64,000 nucleotides of DNA from Ligustrum vulgare (GCA_963555705.1 OY743183.1:46799466-46863465), one strand, 5' to 3'. Counted from the stretch's first letter, positions 46,501 to 57,805 are shown. Numbers and translations are program-made. The notes: generated by a model not told the origin, from the letters alone.

Positions 46501-46930
46501 ACGTAATTCATTAAACACGCGTAATATGTAAAATACATATGTGAATAACGCATCAACTAAACATTAAAATATGGCACAAATTTTATGTAATTCGGAAACA
46601 TTAATTGAATTTGGAAAAAATTAAAAAAATCAATTGGAAAATATGGACGCAATTCAACAATTAACAAAACAATCACGCAACCCAATGAATGATTGTGATT
46701 TGGAATGAATTGAATTCAGATTTTTAATTGAATTGGATTCGGATTATGCAGGAACTGATTTGGAATTGTAATGATTTGGACTAAAAAAAATCAAGCTCCA
46801 TGAATCAGATTCGCATTGATGCAGTTAAAAAAAATTCATGTGTTATCAAATTAATTTTGATACACATGACAGATGATTATAGCTAAAAAAAATTACCTTC
46901 TAATAATTTTAGAGAATCGTGCTGATAACG

Positions 46931-47104
46931 TGTTATAAACTAGAGAGAAAAAGAGAGAAAAGTGGAGACCTCAATAAACTTGTGTATTCTATTATGAACC
47001 AGAGCCCCATATATATAGGGGAAGAAAGGGATATACAAAGTAACTATAACTAGGGTTAGAGGGGTACAATTGTCATTCACTAATACAATACAATATTTAC
47101 AACA
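46931..47104 (-). repeat. 5' LTR of copia B
   Basis: A 174-bp copy of the copia B LTR. It has an extra 'gagagaaaa' repeat compared with 32267-32430. The primer motif CGTTATCAGCAC follows in the element sense. Confidence 0.85.
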
Positions 47105-47884
47105 GAGAATTCTTTTTAATTTATGTGTAAATTATTTTATTTGTGTAAAATGAGAAGAAAGTGAATTTTTTTAAAAAAAATGATATTTTGAATAATAAAT
47201 ATCAAGATGAAACTAAAAAAACATCATTTTCTATCGAAAATCATTTATTTTTTTTCAAAACATAATTTTCCACTTATTTAAAACATCATTTTTGTTTCTC
47301 CAAAAACTCATTTCCTATCACATTTTACCAATGAAATAATTCACAAATAAATTTTAAAAAATCTTTACTTTTAACCTTACATTTTTTTTTTTTACTATTT
47401 CTGACCTCATTATTTGAAATAATGTGTCGTTTATTATTACCACCATGTTTGAATCCGTCATTTAAAAAATGTGGTTTGTAAAGTTTTTGTAGAATGTGTT
47501 AGCGAAATTCAATACATGTACGTGTACTAAAAATTATTATGACAAAATATTGAAAACTCATTTTTTTGCTACATTTTATTAATAAAATACTATGCAAATA
47601 ACATAAAAAAATTCTCTACTTTTAATCTTACATTCTGAAAAAATTTACTATTTCAAACCTCGTTATTTGAAAAAAAAATAGTATGACACGCGTGCGTTGC
47701 ACGGAAGAATAAATTAAATGATTTTACTGTAACTATCATTACAAAATAGGGAAAAAAATTGAACACATAATTTGCTTTGATTAATGATACAGATTGTCAA
47801 CTAATGCTCAAAATAGAAATAAATTACAATTCTCATCAATTTTGAAAAACCTCTTTAAATAATAAATTGTTTGTACAGTTTGTA

Positions 47885-49410
47885 ATTTCTCACACCCGTG
47901 TAATACACGAAAGTTACTATAGACAAAACATATTTAAAAAATTGCTCAAATTTAAATTAAATAATGCATTTCTTCAAATATATGTTGTATAGAATAAATA
48001 AAAAATTTCGTCCAAATATTTTTGACTAACGTGAATAGAAATAATAACTCTCAAAATATTATAATTTACATAAAATAAATTAATTGTAACAAATTAAATA
48101 TATGCGGTCCTATATATAAATAAATGTAACAAATTAAGCAATATTAGCGATATACGAAAGTGAAAATCGACCTTAAGATTTGTGGTGTGCGAACATGAAA
48201 TTCAATTCAAGAGATCCTTCACAGGATTAATAGTTTTTAAGTTTTAAATGCAATGCATTTAATTGAACATAATTAAATGCATATTTAATTATATGTCAAT
48301 AAAAAAATTATTAATGAAAATATAAATAAATTTTATACAGTAAGTCTTTTTGTCCATATATGTTAATGAAATTAAGAAAAAAAGATTCATTATTTTTTAC
48401 GACGTATAATTAATTTTTTAATGTTTTAATAAAATTGTAAACTGTTGACTTGTTTTATCATCTTTAAAGGAAAACAGGTCATGAATTAAGTGTTTTAGAG
48501 ATTGTACTGTGAACATATCAACTTCATTTCTGAAATTAATGTTCAATAAATGAATTTTTTTTTTTTAAAAAAACTTTTGAACTACAAAATTAGGCTTATA
48601 CAATACATGTGCAAAACTCTACTTACATATTTTCCTTAAGATCGATGTTTTTCTTTTCATATATTGTTCTTCATCATATTCTTCCCAAAAAGAGGTGTAG
48701 AATAGACTCTTTTGGTATAATTTGATTTTTTAAGCATAATTATTAATTTTAAGTGTTTTTCTAAAAAACAATCTTTAATTTTAATAAATATTAATACAGG
48801 AATTGATTCTTCTTTCTTCATACCGAAAATTTATTTATTCATATTATTACATTATTATTTTAATAAAAATTACTGATCGATCAATTATTTAATAGAAATT
48901 ATATGAACTAATTGTTAAAATCTGTAATATATTTTTGTATATTTTAGCTATTTAAATTTATAATGAAAATAGAAAAATGAATTTAGTTAACTAATTATAG
49001 ATAATATTATAGGACTTAAATGGTATAATTTAAAATGAATTAGATATTGAGAAAAATAAAATATATAAAATAAAACTTTACCTTTAATTTTTGATATGAT
49101 TTTACGGACAATATATTTAAAATTTGCTCTCACTTGTTAGCTTGCATTAAATTTTTCACTGTGATCTTTAATTTGACGCCCAAATTGCATATTTTTCTAT
49201 TTAAAAATAATACAATAATTATTAAAAGAATAATAATAAAATAGAAAAGATAATATTTTGACGTTATAAACATAGCACGGATGCAAATGCAATTAATGGC
49301 ACATACACCATAATAATTGCTAAAATATTTAATATACTATTTTTTGGCAAAAATTTCCAAATTTCTTTTTGGCGGGAAACTATATGCTGATTTTGGTGAC
49401 GGCTAATATA

Positions 49411-49478
<68 letters not shown>

Positions 49479-49480
49479 GA
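47885..49480 (-). mobile_element. Second copy of the 16931-18929 Helitron family
   Basis: It shares with 16931-18929 the 'ggtataatttaaaatgaat' block, the 'tttgctctcacttgttagct' block, 'ggcgggaaac' and 'ggtgacgg.taa' in the same order. The 3' hairpin is worn (CGTGTATTACACGGGTGTGA). The 5' end has expanded into a (TA)n tract at 49411-49474. No helicase frame is present. Confidence 0.5.
49411..49474. repeat. (TA)n microsatellite
   Basis: More than 30 TA units at the presumed 5' end of the inner Helitron copy. Confidence 0.95.
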
Positions 49481-49978
49481 TGTCTCGTGTTATTATTTGC
49501 TTCATTTTTTATAACTGTCATTTCAAATAATGTGGTTTGTAAAAATTTTTATGGAATGTGTGGTAAATGATATTTTGAATAATGAATATCAAAATGAAAT
49601 AGACATTGCATAAATTAAATAAATATAAGCTTCTATTTTTTAATGCAATCATTATAATTTATAAATCAATTTATGAACAAAATAATTTCTCAAACTACTT
49701 TTTAACTACACACATTTTCTCTCCACTTTTTAATTACACATTTTCTCTCCACTTATTCAAAACATTATTTGTTTTCAAAACTCATTTTCTGCCAAATTTT
49801 TCGTAAAATCGAAATTTAATACGTGTACATGTATTAAAAATTATTAAGAAAAAATAAAAGATAAGAATGACACGTTACAAAAGACAAAATTACAAAAATA
49901 TAGTAAAACAAAAAAATTAACTTTATTTTTTAAACTACTTTTTTAACACACATATTTCTCTCCACTTATGCAAAACAT

Positions 49979-49980
<2 letters not shown>

Positions 49981-50036
<56 letters not shown>
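49981..50036. repeat. Poly(A) tract of about 56 bases
   Basis: An uninterrupted A-run on plus. It is flanked on both sides by the dispersed 'ctctccactt...aaaacatca / actcattttctgcca' module, so it interrupts one copy of that module. Confidence 0.95.
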
Positions 50037-50039
<3 letters not shown>

Positions 50040-51191
50040 ATTTTCTGCCACATGTTACCAATAAAATCATCTACAAATAAGCTAAAAATTCTCTACTTTT
50101 AACCTTACATTTTGAAAAAATTAACTACTTCGAACCTCATTATTTAAAATAATGTGTCATTTTATTATTAGCCTCACGTTTGAGATCCGTCATTTCAAAT
50201 AATGTGATTTGTAAATGTTTTGTAGAACGTGTAATCAAAACTTAAAATAAAAACAACAAACAAATAAAATATATACATCATACAATAATAATATTAATTA
50301 TAATAATTATAAAATCAACATCAGATAGAGAGATAATAGACTAAATTACTTTAAAATATCATTTTTATTTTCTTTAAAGGAAAAAAAAAAGCAATTAAAA
50401 ATAACGAAAGACAAAGTAATCCCAGAAACATCAAAATATGAATATATAAGCCTCTGTTCGGATCTTTCCCCAAGTTTCGAAATTGATTTTTTTGTTATTT
50501 GAGGTAAGATGTGTGGTTAAAAATGAATAGAAAAAATATGTATGATTAAAAAATGACGCATTTCCCAAGACAAAAAAAGGGGATGTCAAAATTTGAAATA
50601 GTTAATAACTTCAAAAAATAATAATAATAATTGGCGGTAACTTGTGGATGAAGACTTTTTCATTTTCAAATATAAGTATAGATAATTTAATTTATAAACA
50701 ATATAATTTTCTAAACAACTTTTTAACCACTCACATTTTCTCTTCACTTTTTAATTACACATTTTCTCTATACTTATTCTAAACATTACTTTTTTTTAAA
50801 AACTCATTTTCTACTATATTTTACCAATAAAATAATTTATACACTAACTAAAAAAAAATCTCTACTTTTTTAACATTATATTCTGAAAAAATTACTATTT
50901 CAAATAATGTGACGTGTAAAATTTTTGTAAAATGTGTGATCAAAATTTAATAATTGTATTTGTATTAAAAATTATTATGACAAACTAAAAGATAAGAATG
51001 ACATATCACAAAAGACTAAGAGTGTGTTTGGTATTGTTTAAAATGAGTTTTTTTTTTAAATGAATAGTGATTTTTAGGAGAAATGATGATTGAGATTTGG
51101 TTGAAAAGCAAAAAATATTGGGCTTGACTTTTGATGGATGGTTAAAATTGAATACTGTAGAAAAATGAGAAAAATTTAATGAAAATCAAAC

Positions 51192-51962
51192 TGATGCGAA
51201 CCCCTTCGGTATATTGACCGAAAATTCCCACAACAATTTTAATACCAACCCAAGAAAGCTAAAGTGGTAAAATAAAGGATAAACACATTAACCCAAGTTT
51301 AAATCTAACCCAAAATTCAAGGATTAACAAACCCTAGCCCAATGGAAAGAAATAAAAAAATTCCAAGGTGGCGGAAATAAATAACAACACAAGAATAATA
51401 ATACTCAAGATAAAGTTGATTAATTTTCTAAGAGATACAAGATCAAGAAATGAGATTTACCTCACCCACAAGAGGAACTCTCTCAAGAGCTTCACATTGA
51501 ACATCACCAAGTTATCTTACAAATGACAAGAAAATGTGTATAAAAGGTACAAAATGGGAAAAATGTGTAAATTTCGGAAATTGCAACAAAACCCCGTTTT
51601 TGTGGAAATCGCAACAAAAACCCCGTTTTTGTGAAACGCAGTGTTTCGGTCGATCGAACCATTTTCGGTCGATCACATGGTCGACCGAAATGGGACTTTC
51701 GGTCGACCAAGCCTCAGCCGAACGCGACTGAGGCTGCCTTCAAAAATCTCTGCAGACTTTCGATCGACTGGAATGATTTTCGGTCGACCGAAATTGGCTG
51801 ATTCCAATTTCTTCTTCTTTTTGGCTCCAACTTGATTCTCGGCTTGCTTTTCTTGACTTATTCACATTGTTTAGCCTCGAATCTTGAACCTCTTCGACTT
51901 CGGATCTCGTCATGGGTCCCACGGGTACGTGCATCGGGGTTTGACTTTCTCGATTCTCATCA
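51192..51962 (-). repeat. 3' LTR of gypsy C
   Basis: 771 bp. It contains several copies of TTTCGGTCGACC-type palindromes at 51640-51800 and an extra ~30-bp segment compared with the other LTR. On minus the LTR also encodes the last ~70 residues of the long frame. Confidence 0.85.
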
Positions 51963-53905
51963 TTCCCTCCCTCTTGAAAAGGATTCGACCTCGAATCTTG
52001 CTCGAATGCACTGTCATGAAATTCCTTGAACTTTGATCTTGCAACATTGTGTACCACAGGTTCATGTAATGAAGTTGGACCTTCGCGATTCATATCATCT
52101 CCTCCATCTCGAAAGAGATTCGACCACGAATCGGCACCTACAATAAAAATAGAAAATTCAGACACAATAAATGTAACTAAAATTTCATACTCACCGTGCA
52201 AAATCAATTTGTAAGCGCTGCCAAGAGTTTGAGATGCGCCAACACCACAGAGTAGTAGTTTGGATTTTATTTGATCGGAGGGTCGCTCCTTCCATGAATG
52301 GGAACACATCCGGCCGCCTGAATCAAACGGAATATGTTTCCCACCATGGTTGGCATTGGAAGCACATTGAATTCCAATTCCCCTAAATGGAAGCTCGAGC
52401 CTCCTGCAAATGGGCTTAACCAAAGGTGCATTCTCGTGCCCACCTAAACCAACTCTTTCTTCGATAAACATGTGCATAAAGTTCAACAGAGTTAATAGGA
52501 TAAAGTCACAAGCATCTTTAAGTGGAGAAAACTTGCTAATATGATGAACAATTAAATTACAAGCAAATTTAACAACCACAAAATTAGCACCAATTTCGTG
52601 CAATTGCACAACTTCCTGAAAGAAAATATTAGCTATGTTGATGACCTTGTTGGTTTCGTTATATGCAATCAAATGCGACGTTTTAATACTCCTACCAACA
52701 ATCACAAAAATAGCATCATTTTCTTTCTTTATTCCAAATAAACCCACTATGAAATTCATAGAAATAGCAGTCCAAGGTTTACTCAGGATGGACAAATATG
52801 CAAGGAATTCTTGGGGCAAAAACTTGAGTTTAGCCAGTTTGCAAGCTCGGCATTTACTACAAGTGCAAACATGTTCAACACCAAGCTTCAAAGTAGGCCA
52901 ATAAGATTGATCACATAATACCCCTAAGACCCCGTTAATTTTAAATCGCCCCAACAACCAACTATCATGTGCTCCTCCCACTAGCAACTTACGCATGTCA
53001 CTTTTACAAGGAAACAATCCAATTTTCAAAAACAAATAATCATCACGCCCATAGAATCCATCAAAATATTGCTCACAACATGATTCATAAATGTTTAACA
53101 AATTCGGATATTTAACATACATGCTCTTACTATGTTCAACACGGAATGAGGGAGCATCTAGAAATGTTAGAAGCGAAATCCTTTTATCATCAAGACATCT
53201 CAATAAATCTCTCCAATGGACTCCCCTAACTAGCAATTCCTTTAGAGAGTCAATATGCATGACAAGCATATTTTCACAAAATAAGAATTTATCATGCCAA
53301 TGATATGTACTATATACAACATTTTCACAAAAAGATTTGGTACTTATGCAATTGGGCACATGCAAAAAGTTGCATTTACAAATTAAGCACTCATCATGAC
53401 AATGATTCTTACCACATGTTACATTTTCACAAGTCAACAACACACTTGTCAAATCTACATCAAGATCATACAACCCTCTAATGTATTCAAAACACAATAA
53501 CCTTGCATTCAAAGAAATGTTAGGAGCATACCTCCTAGATGTTGCATCGGTTATGTCATTTTCTTTACCTCGGTTGTACTCGTTGTTGTAGGAAAATGTT
53601 TTCATGAATTTCTTCCATAAGACATGCTTTTGGAGTTCTTTGTTGCCTTGATAAGTTGGCCTCACAATTTCCTGCAACAAAGAAATAACCAAACTAGGGA
53701 GGGAAGTGTTATAATATTCAAGAGTAAATAACATTTTGGGGTGATCTTTTCTCTCAATCTTCTTGGTGGCACTCATCACTCCCTCACCTTTTTCTGAGGT
53801 AGGAACCTCAACTCTCAGTTCTTCTCTCGCCTCTCCTTTTTCTGGAGTCGTGGCTCCAACTCTCAATTCCTCACCTTTTTCTAGGGTCGAGGCCCCAACT
53901 CTCAT
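51740..53905 (-). CDS. Degenerate gypsy pol-derived protein, 721 codons, uninterrupted
   Basis: It opens with repeated 'LRVGATTPEKGE'-like segments. 'FSYNNEYNRGKENDITDATS' (104-123) is a worn RNase H/connection motif. 'YWPTLKLGVEHVCTCSKCRA' (335-354) is the zinc-finger region before integrase. 'KPWTAISMNFIVGLF' (376-390) is the integrase core start, where the catalytic Asp is Asn. The second catalytic block reads 'ANFVVVKFACN', without Asp. Late parts include 'DSRSNPFQEGGNDENRES' and 'VGPMTRSEVEEVQD', typical of gypsy polyprotein tails. Reverse transcriptase is absent. The integrase is almost certainly inactive, yet 721 codons remain open. A one-base frameshift in an A-run separates it from the protease frame. 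Confidence 0.7.
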   Translation of the reverse strand: MRVGASTLEKGEELRVGATTPEKGEAREELRVEVPTSEKGEGVMSATKKIERKDHPKMLFTLEYYNTSLPSLVISLLQEIVRPTYQGNKELQKHVLWKKFMKTFSYNNEYNRGKENDITDATSRRYAPNISLNARLLCFEYIRGLYDLDVDLTSVLLTCENVTCGKNHCHDECLICKCNFLHVPNCISTKSFCENVVYSTYHWHDKFLFCENMLVMHIDSLKELLVRGVHWRDLLRCLDDKRISLLTFLDAPSFRVEHSKSMYVKYPNLLNIYESCCEQYFDGFYGRDDYLFLKIGLFPCKSDMRKLLVGGAHDSWLLGRFKINGVLGVLCDQSYWPTLKLGVEHVCTCSKCRACKLAKLKFLPQEFLAYLSILSKPWTAISMNFIVGLFGIKKENDAIFVIVGRSIKTSHLIAYNETNKVINIANIFFQEVVQLHEIGANFVVVKFACNLIVHHISKFSPLKDACDFILLTLLNFMHMFIEERVGLGGHENAPLVKPICRRLELPFRGIGIQCASNANHGGKHIPFDSGGRMCSHSWKERPSDQIKSKLLLCGVGASQTLGSAYKLILHGEYEILVTFIVSEFSIFIVGADSWSNLFRDGGDDMNREGPTSLHEPVVHNVARSKFKEFHDSAFEQDSRSNPFQEGGNDENRESQTPMHVPVGPMTRSEVEEVQDSRLNNVNKSRKASRESSWSQKEEEIGISQFRSTENHSSRSKVCRDF

Positions 53906-53957
53906 GCTCTTATTTTTGCTTTCTTCAATTTGCTCAATTGAATTTTCTTTTATTTTC

Positions 53958-54891
53958 CTATTCCCCTTTTCTTTTTCTTCTTTTTCTTTCTCCTTCTCTT
54001 TTTTTTTCCTCGAATTCCTTCTTGAGCTTCATTTGGTTTTTGCATACTTCTTCCGCGCTCAAAGATAGGATCACAACCTTTTTTTCGTTCATTTTGAAGC
54101 TACACCAGTTCCTTCTCCTATCAAGATTCACATTTCGCTCACATTGCCAAGGTCTCCCCAAGATTATGTGAGTAGTGTGTATGGGAACTACATCACATAT
54201 CACTTGGTCACAATAGGTTCCAATGTTGAAGGCAAGAAGAACTTGTTCACTCACTTTCACTCCCCCATCGTCACCCAACCTTTGCAATACATAGGGATTA
54301 GAATGCTTCATAACCGGTAACCCCAATTTCTCCACCCTACTAGCACTTACCAAATTCGTGTCGCTCTCCCCATCTATAATGAGACTACATGCCCTATCCC
54401 TCACAAGGCATCTAGTGTAGAAAGTATTTCCTCCATGCTTCTCCCTCTCATTATCATGGGCTAAAAATTTTGGTAGCCTAGCATTCATCCCCTTCACTAC
54501 TTCTCTACTTCCACTACCGTCCCTCCTATGGAATGATGAAGTCTTCATTTGCACACTATCAATATTTTCATCAACTCCATTCCTATCTACCCACTCTCTT
54601 CTTCCTCTACCCATTCTCCATTCTTCTTCAACTTCCCCTTCATTATCATCCCTCCTATAGAATGATGGACTCTTCATTTTTGTTATATCAATATTATCAT
54701 CAAGTCCATCTCCACTCATATCTACCCATTCTCCTCTTTTCCTATACATGTTCCCATTTTGTTCACCATCCCCTTCATCATCCCAAACATTCATTCTAAT
54801 TCTCCTATTCAACTTCCCATTTGGTTTTCTACTTCCATCCATATACACAATGTTCCCAAATTTATCCCTCACCCTTCTTCTACTAAACATC
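53958..54891 (-). CDS. Gypsy aspartic protease region of element C
   Basis: Part of a gag-pro polyprotein cut at its start by element D. The N-terminal half contains an imperfect internal repeat: 'GEWVDMSGDGLDDNID' (53-68) and 'REWVDRNGVDENID' (98-111), each followed by 'MK.SSF.RRD'. Retropepsin-like part: 'CLVRDRACSLIIDGESDTNL' (161-180), where IDGES replaces the usual IDGGS, then 'KLGLPVMKH' and 'HIILGRPWQCERN' (241-253). The C-terminal 40 residues are Lys/Glu-rich. The frame ends at TAG 53958, one base out of frame with the 721-codon frame. Confidence 0.75.
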
Positions 54892-55613
54892 TGATGAGAT
54901 TCGAAGCGCGGAAGAAACGCAGGAAAGTTCCGAACTCAGGTTGTGGTTGGACGGATGAATCATGACCCGATATTCACGATGCGATGGCTCGACGATGCGG
55001 AATAAAGAACCACGACTTTCGAAACGCCACAAGGATTTGCCCAATCTCCTTGATAAGTCTCTGATTTTCAACGCCACAAATACTCTCGCGAATATTTCAT
55101 AAGTTCTGGATGAACGCCACAAGATAATCAATCTTGATAAGTTTTGGTTTGTAATGTGAATCCACACATTAAACAATTGAAAAACATTCAATCTCTTTTT
55201 ATTCAATCATCAAAGTCTTAATTACAATGAATGAAAATGAATATAAATATGTAAAATAACCTAACCGCTAATTGACTCAAAATAGAATTCTAATTAGATT
55301 AAAATTCCAAAATAGGAAAACAAATAATTAAAAACAAAATTTAACCTAAAAATACGCAAAAACCCTAATTTCCGTCTGCATAATTGACTTGCTGTTTTGA
55401 AGCCCCAAATGATGGAATTTGGCCATAAAATCAGTCGGTTCAAGGGCTTCTGCCCATGAGTTTTGCTTAGTGGCACATTTCTACTCAAAAAACACATATT
55501 ATGCATCTAATTCCGACATGGTTGACTGGATTGCACTTTTATTTGACTTGAATATTTAACTTTTTCCGTCAAGCCTGCTATGACTCCGATTATCGAGGGT
55601 CCGGAACACATCA
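54892..55613 (-). repeat. 3' LTR of element D, complete
   Basis: 722 bp with TG/CA ends. The polypurine tract AAGAAGGAGGGTA stands before it in the element sense. It shares 490 bp with 57104-57593 at high identity. Confidence 0.85.
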
Positions 55614-56532
55614 TACCCTCCTTCTTTAGGATGATTCGTCCCGAATCATAGCTTTGTTCTCGTTGTTTCACTTCACCTCCTGGATCAAACGGAAAATTAT
55701 TACTTCCATGCCAGTGGAATGACCAATAGTATCCTGTAACTTGGGTTACATGAATGGATTGAAGTAGAAACTCTTGTGGCCATTGGTGGTGTTGCCCAAA
55801 TTTCCAAGTACATTTAACCTGCAAGACAAAATTAAATAAAGTGGGGAGGGAAATGTTAGGTTCATGAGGTACAAGGTATGGATCCTTGTATTCATGAACT
55901 ATCACCGTCAATTCCACCATTTGAACCATGAGGCCCTTCTCTTCACCTCGTTCTCCTTTTGAAACTTCTTGCTCACCCCCCTCTATCTCTTTTCTCTCAA
56001 GCTCGGTTACTTCCTCTAACTCAAGATTTTCTAGCTCATCCACCTCTTCAAATTTTTTTCTTTCAAATTCAACCACATCTTCTACCTCCACATTCGTATC
56101 ACCATGTTCGTACACTACCTCATCACTATCCAAATGTGAATCTACCAATTCAAAAGCCAAAATTTGAACTTCTACCCCAACTTCCAATTCATTCCTCTTA
56201 TCTTCAACAATTTCATTCCTAATCAATTCCTCGCTTCCCAACTCCACCTTTTCCTCATCAAATTTTGGAGTTTGTTTATTTGTTTTTAATTTCAACTCTC
56301 CCTCCTTCTTATCAATATCCTTATCCTCATGATGCCTCCTATTATACCACTTTTCACTCTCCTTCCTTACCCTCAGTGAATCTTCTAGTGCTTCCTCTAA
56401 TGTCAACCCATATAGTACGCATGTTTTCCCTTTCTTAAGGAATTGGTATATGTGCATACTCTTATCATAAACAGCATTCCTCCAACGTTTCCAAGGTTTT
56501 CCCAATAAAATATGATAAGATTTCAATGGCAC
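55507..56532 (-). CDS. Element D protein: protease end plus acidic region
   Basis: A 341-codon frame. The first ~45 residues ('SYHILLGKPWKRWRNAVYDK') continue the protease from 56566-56790 after an in-frame TAG. Residues about 70-215 are very Glu-rich with repeated 'VEFERKK', 'LELEEVTELERKE', probably a coiled coil. Then come 'PNISLPTLFNFVLQVKCTWK' and 'HWHGSNNFPFDPGGEVKQRE'. The last resembles 'NHGGKHIPFDSGGRMCSHS' in element C, showing the two families are related. The final 34 residues are encoded by the LTR. Confidence 0.6.
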   Translation of the reverse strand: MPLKSYHILLGKPWKRWRNAVYDKSMHIYQFLKKGKTCVLYGLTLEEALEDSLRVRKESEKWYNRRHHEDKDIDKKEGELKLKTNKQTPKFDEEKVELGSEELIRNEIVEDKRNELEVGVEVQILAFELVDSHLDSDEVVYEHGDTNVEVEDVVEFERKKFEEVDELENLELEEVTELERKEIEGGEQEVSKGERGEEKGLMVQMVELTVIVHEYKDPYLVPHEPNISLPTLFNFVLQVKCTWKFGQHHQWPQEFLLQSIHVTQVTGYYWSFHWHGSNNFPFDPGGEVKQREQSYDSGRIILKKEGMMCSGPSIIGVIAGLTEKVKYSSQIKVQSSQPCRN

Positions 56533-56565
56533 TACATCACACCATACATCCTCACTATACCTTCC

Positions 56566-56790
56566 CTAGGTGATAGGCACTAGAACTTGTTTGGTTACTT
56601 TGAAATTCCCAAACTCCCTCATCCACGTCATCCTATAAGGTTTATAGTGTGGTTCTAGGGGCAATCCTAATTTTTCAACCATGGTGCTACTAACGAAATT
56701 AGTAAAGCACTTTCCATCAATCGTCAAACTGCACCCCTTATGATCCACATAACATCTAGTTTGAAATAAACAGCCTGAATCATAATTCAT
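56566..56790 (-). pseudogene. Element D protease N-terminal part
   Basis: 'CYVDHKGCSLTIDGKCFTNF' followed by 'MVEKLGLPLEPHYKPYRM' is the gypsy retropepsin region, with IDGK in place of IDGG. A single TAG separates it from the downstream frame at 56532. Upstream gag is deleted. Confidence 0.7.
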
Positions 56791-56799
56791 TCCTTATGT

Positions 56800-57103
56800 G
56801 ACGTTAAAAAAAATCAAGAATGAAGAGAATTTAGACATCAAATAGCAAGAACGACTTTTATTGACTTGGAAGGAAATGAATATCAAGAATTTTAAAGAAA
56901 CTCAAAGAAGTGGTTCTTGAATTTTGGAATGACTTTTTTTTTTTTTTTTTTGAATAATGAATTTTCGGAATTAAATAAAAAAATAATTTTTTTTTTTAAT
57001 AAATCCGAAAATTCGACACGAACGCAACAAAACAAACGGAACAAAATTTGGATAAGAATCGAACAAAATAAACACTTTTGTATTTTTGTTGAATTTTTAT
57101 ATG
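56800..57103. other. Remnant between protease and truncated LTR of element D
   Basis: AT-rich with T-runs at 56934-56951. No coding signal. It marks the deletion that removed the 3' part of the 5' LTR, the primer site and gag. Confidence 0.5.
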
Positions 57104-57593
57104 GATCAATCTTGATAAGTTTGGGTTTGTAATGTGAATCCACACATTAAACAATTGAAAAACATTCAATCTCTTTTTATTCAATCATCAAAGTCTTAAT
57201 TACAATGAATGAAAATGAATATATATAAGTAAAATAACCTAACCGCTAATTAACTCAAAATAGAATTCTAATTAGATTAAAATTCCAAAATAGGCAAACA
57301 AATAATTAAAAACAAAATTTAACCTAAAAATACGCAAAAACCCTAATTTCCGTCTGCATAATTGACTTGCTGTTTTGAAGCCCCAAATGATGGAATTTGG
57401 CCATAAAATCAGTCGGCTCAAGGGCTTTAGCCCATGAGTTTTTCTTAGTGGCACATTTCTACTCGAAAAACACATATTATGCATCTAATTCCGACATGGT
57501 TGACTGGATTGCACTTTTATTTGACTTGAATATTTAACTTTTTCCGTCAAGCCTGCTATGACTCCGATTATCGAAGGTCCGGAACACATCAAC
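57104..57593 (-). repeat. 5' LTR of element D, truncated
   Basis: Matches 55127-55613. The segment equivalent to 54892-55126 is missing. The outer end TGATGTG (minus) is intact and abuts the ACATC duplication. Confidence 0.82.
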
Positions 57594-57805
57594 ATCATTT
57601 CTTCACCTCCCCTATTTGATGTACTCTCCCCTCTTGTTCCTAAATTTTCCAACTCATCCCCAATCTCCTCAATTTGTCTAGCCATGGTGGTTGAAATATT
57701 TTGTAACAAGTACTTCAAGTCTTGAGTTTGAGCATTGGACTTTGATATGGAGTGCAAGTGTGAAAGCGTTCTCACAAGAATATTTTTCACTCGTGTTTCA
57801 CTCAA
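57594..57805 (-). pseudogene. Gag-like start of element C, interrupted
   Basis: A frame reading 'LSETRVKNILVRTLSHLHSI' and 'STTMARQIEEIGDELENLG' from a non-ATG position, with the only internal ATG at about 57683. It runs into element D at 57593, whose LTR supplies a stop. The reading continues on the other side of element D at 54891. No Retrotrans_gag core is visible, so element C seems to lack a normal Gag. Confidence 0.5.

Larger units (their letters stand above)
32267..47104 (-). mobile_element. Ty1/copia retrotransposon B, split by a gypsy insertion
   Basis: LTRs lie at 32267-32430 and 46931-47104, with target duplications GAGAA at 32262-32266 and 47105-47109. Primer-site motif and LTR sequence match copia A. 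Without the inserted gypsy element (36077-45868 plus its duplication) it is about 5.0 kb. Very little pol can be read: a C-terminal tail near 32650-32750 and traces at 34620-34750 that align with the GAG-pre-integrase region of copia A. Most of the interior is filled with short hairpins. The element is non-autonomous and decayed. Confidence 0.85.
47678..50682 (-). mobile_element. Possible outer Helitron, degenerate
   Basis: The 5' end on minus is TCTATACTTATATTTGAAAA, preceded by A at 50683. It resembles the end at 60735 (both run on into GAAAA...GTCTTCATCC or GTCTTGTCC). The 3' end candidate is CCGTGCAACGCACGCGTGTC, followed by ATACTAT, with CTAG changed to CTAT. Pairing the two ends is tentative, and a second Helitron-like copy lies inside. 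Confidence 0.35.
54892..57593 (-). mobile_element. Gypsy-type element D nested in element C
   Basis: TGATGTGTTCC...GATGAGATTC-type LTRs and perfect duplications ACATC (54887-54891 and 57594-57598) show insertion into the coding region of element C. The left LTR is complete (54892-55613). The right, 5' LTR has lost its first-plus-strand ~230 bp (only 57104-57593 remains), together with the primer site and gag. The interior holds a protease and an acidic protein. The deletion makes this copy immobile on its own. Confidence 0.85.

Noticed and set aside
49264..49521. Frame rich in Ile-Tyr near 49400
   Set aside because: It is a translation of the (TA)n microsatellite.
55928..56222. Ser/Pro-rich plus-strand frames near 56000
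   Set aside because: Antisense of the Glu-rich coding part of element D.
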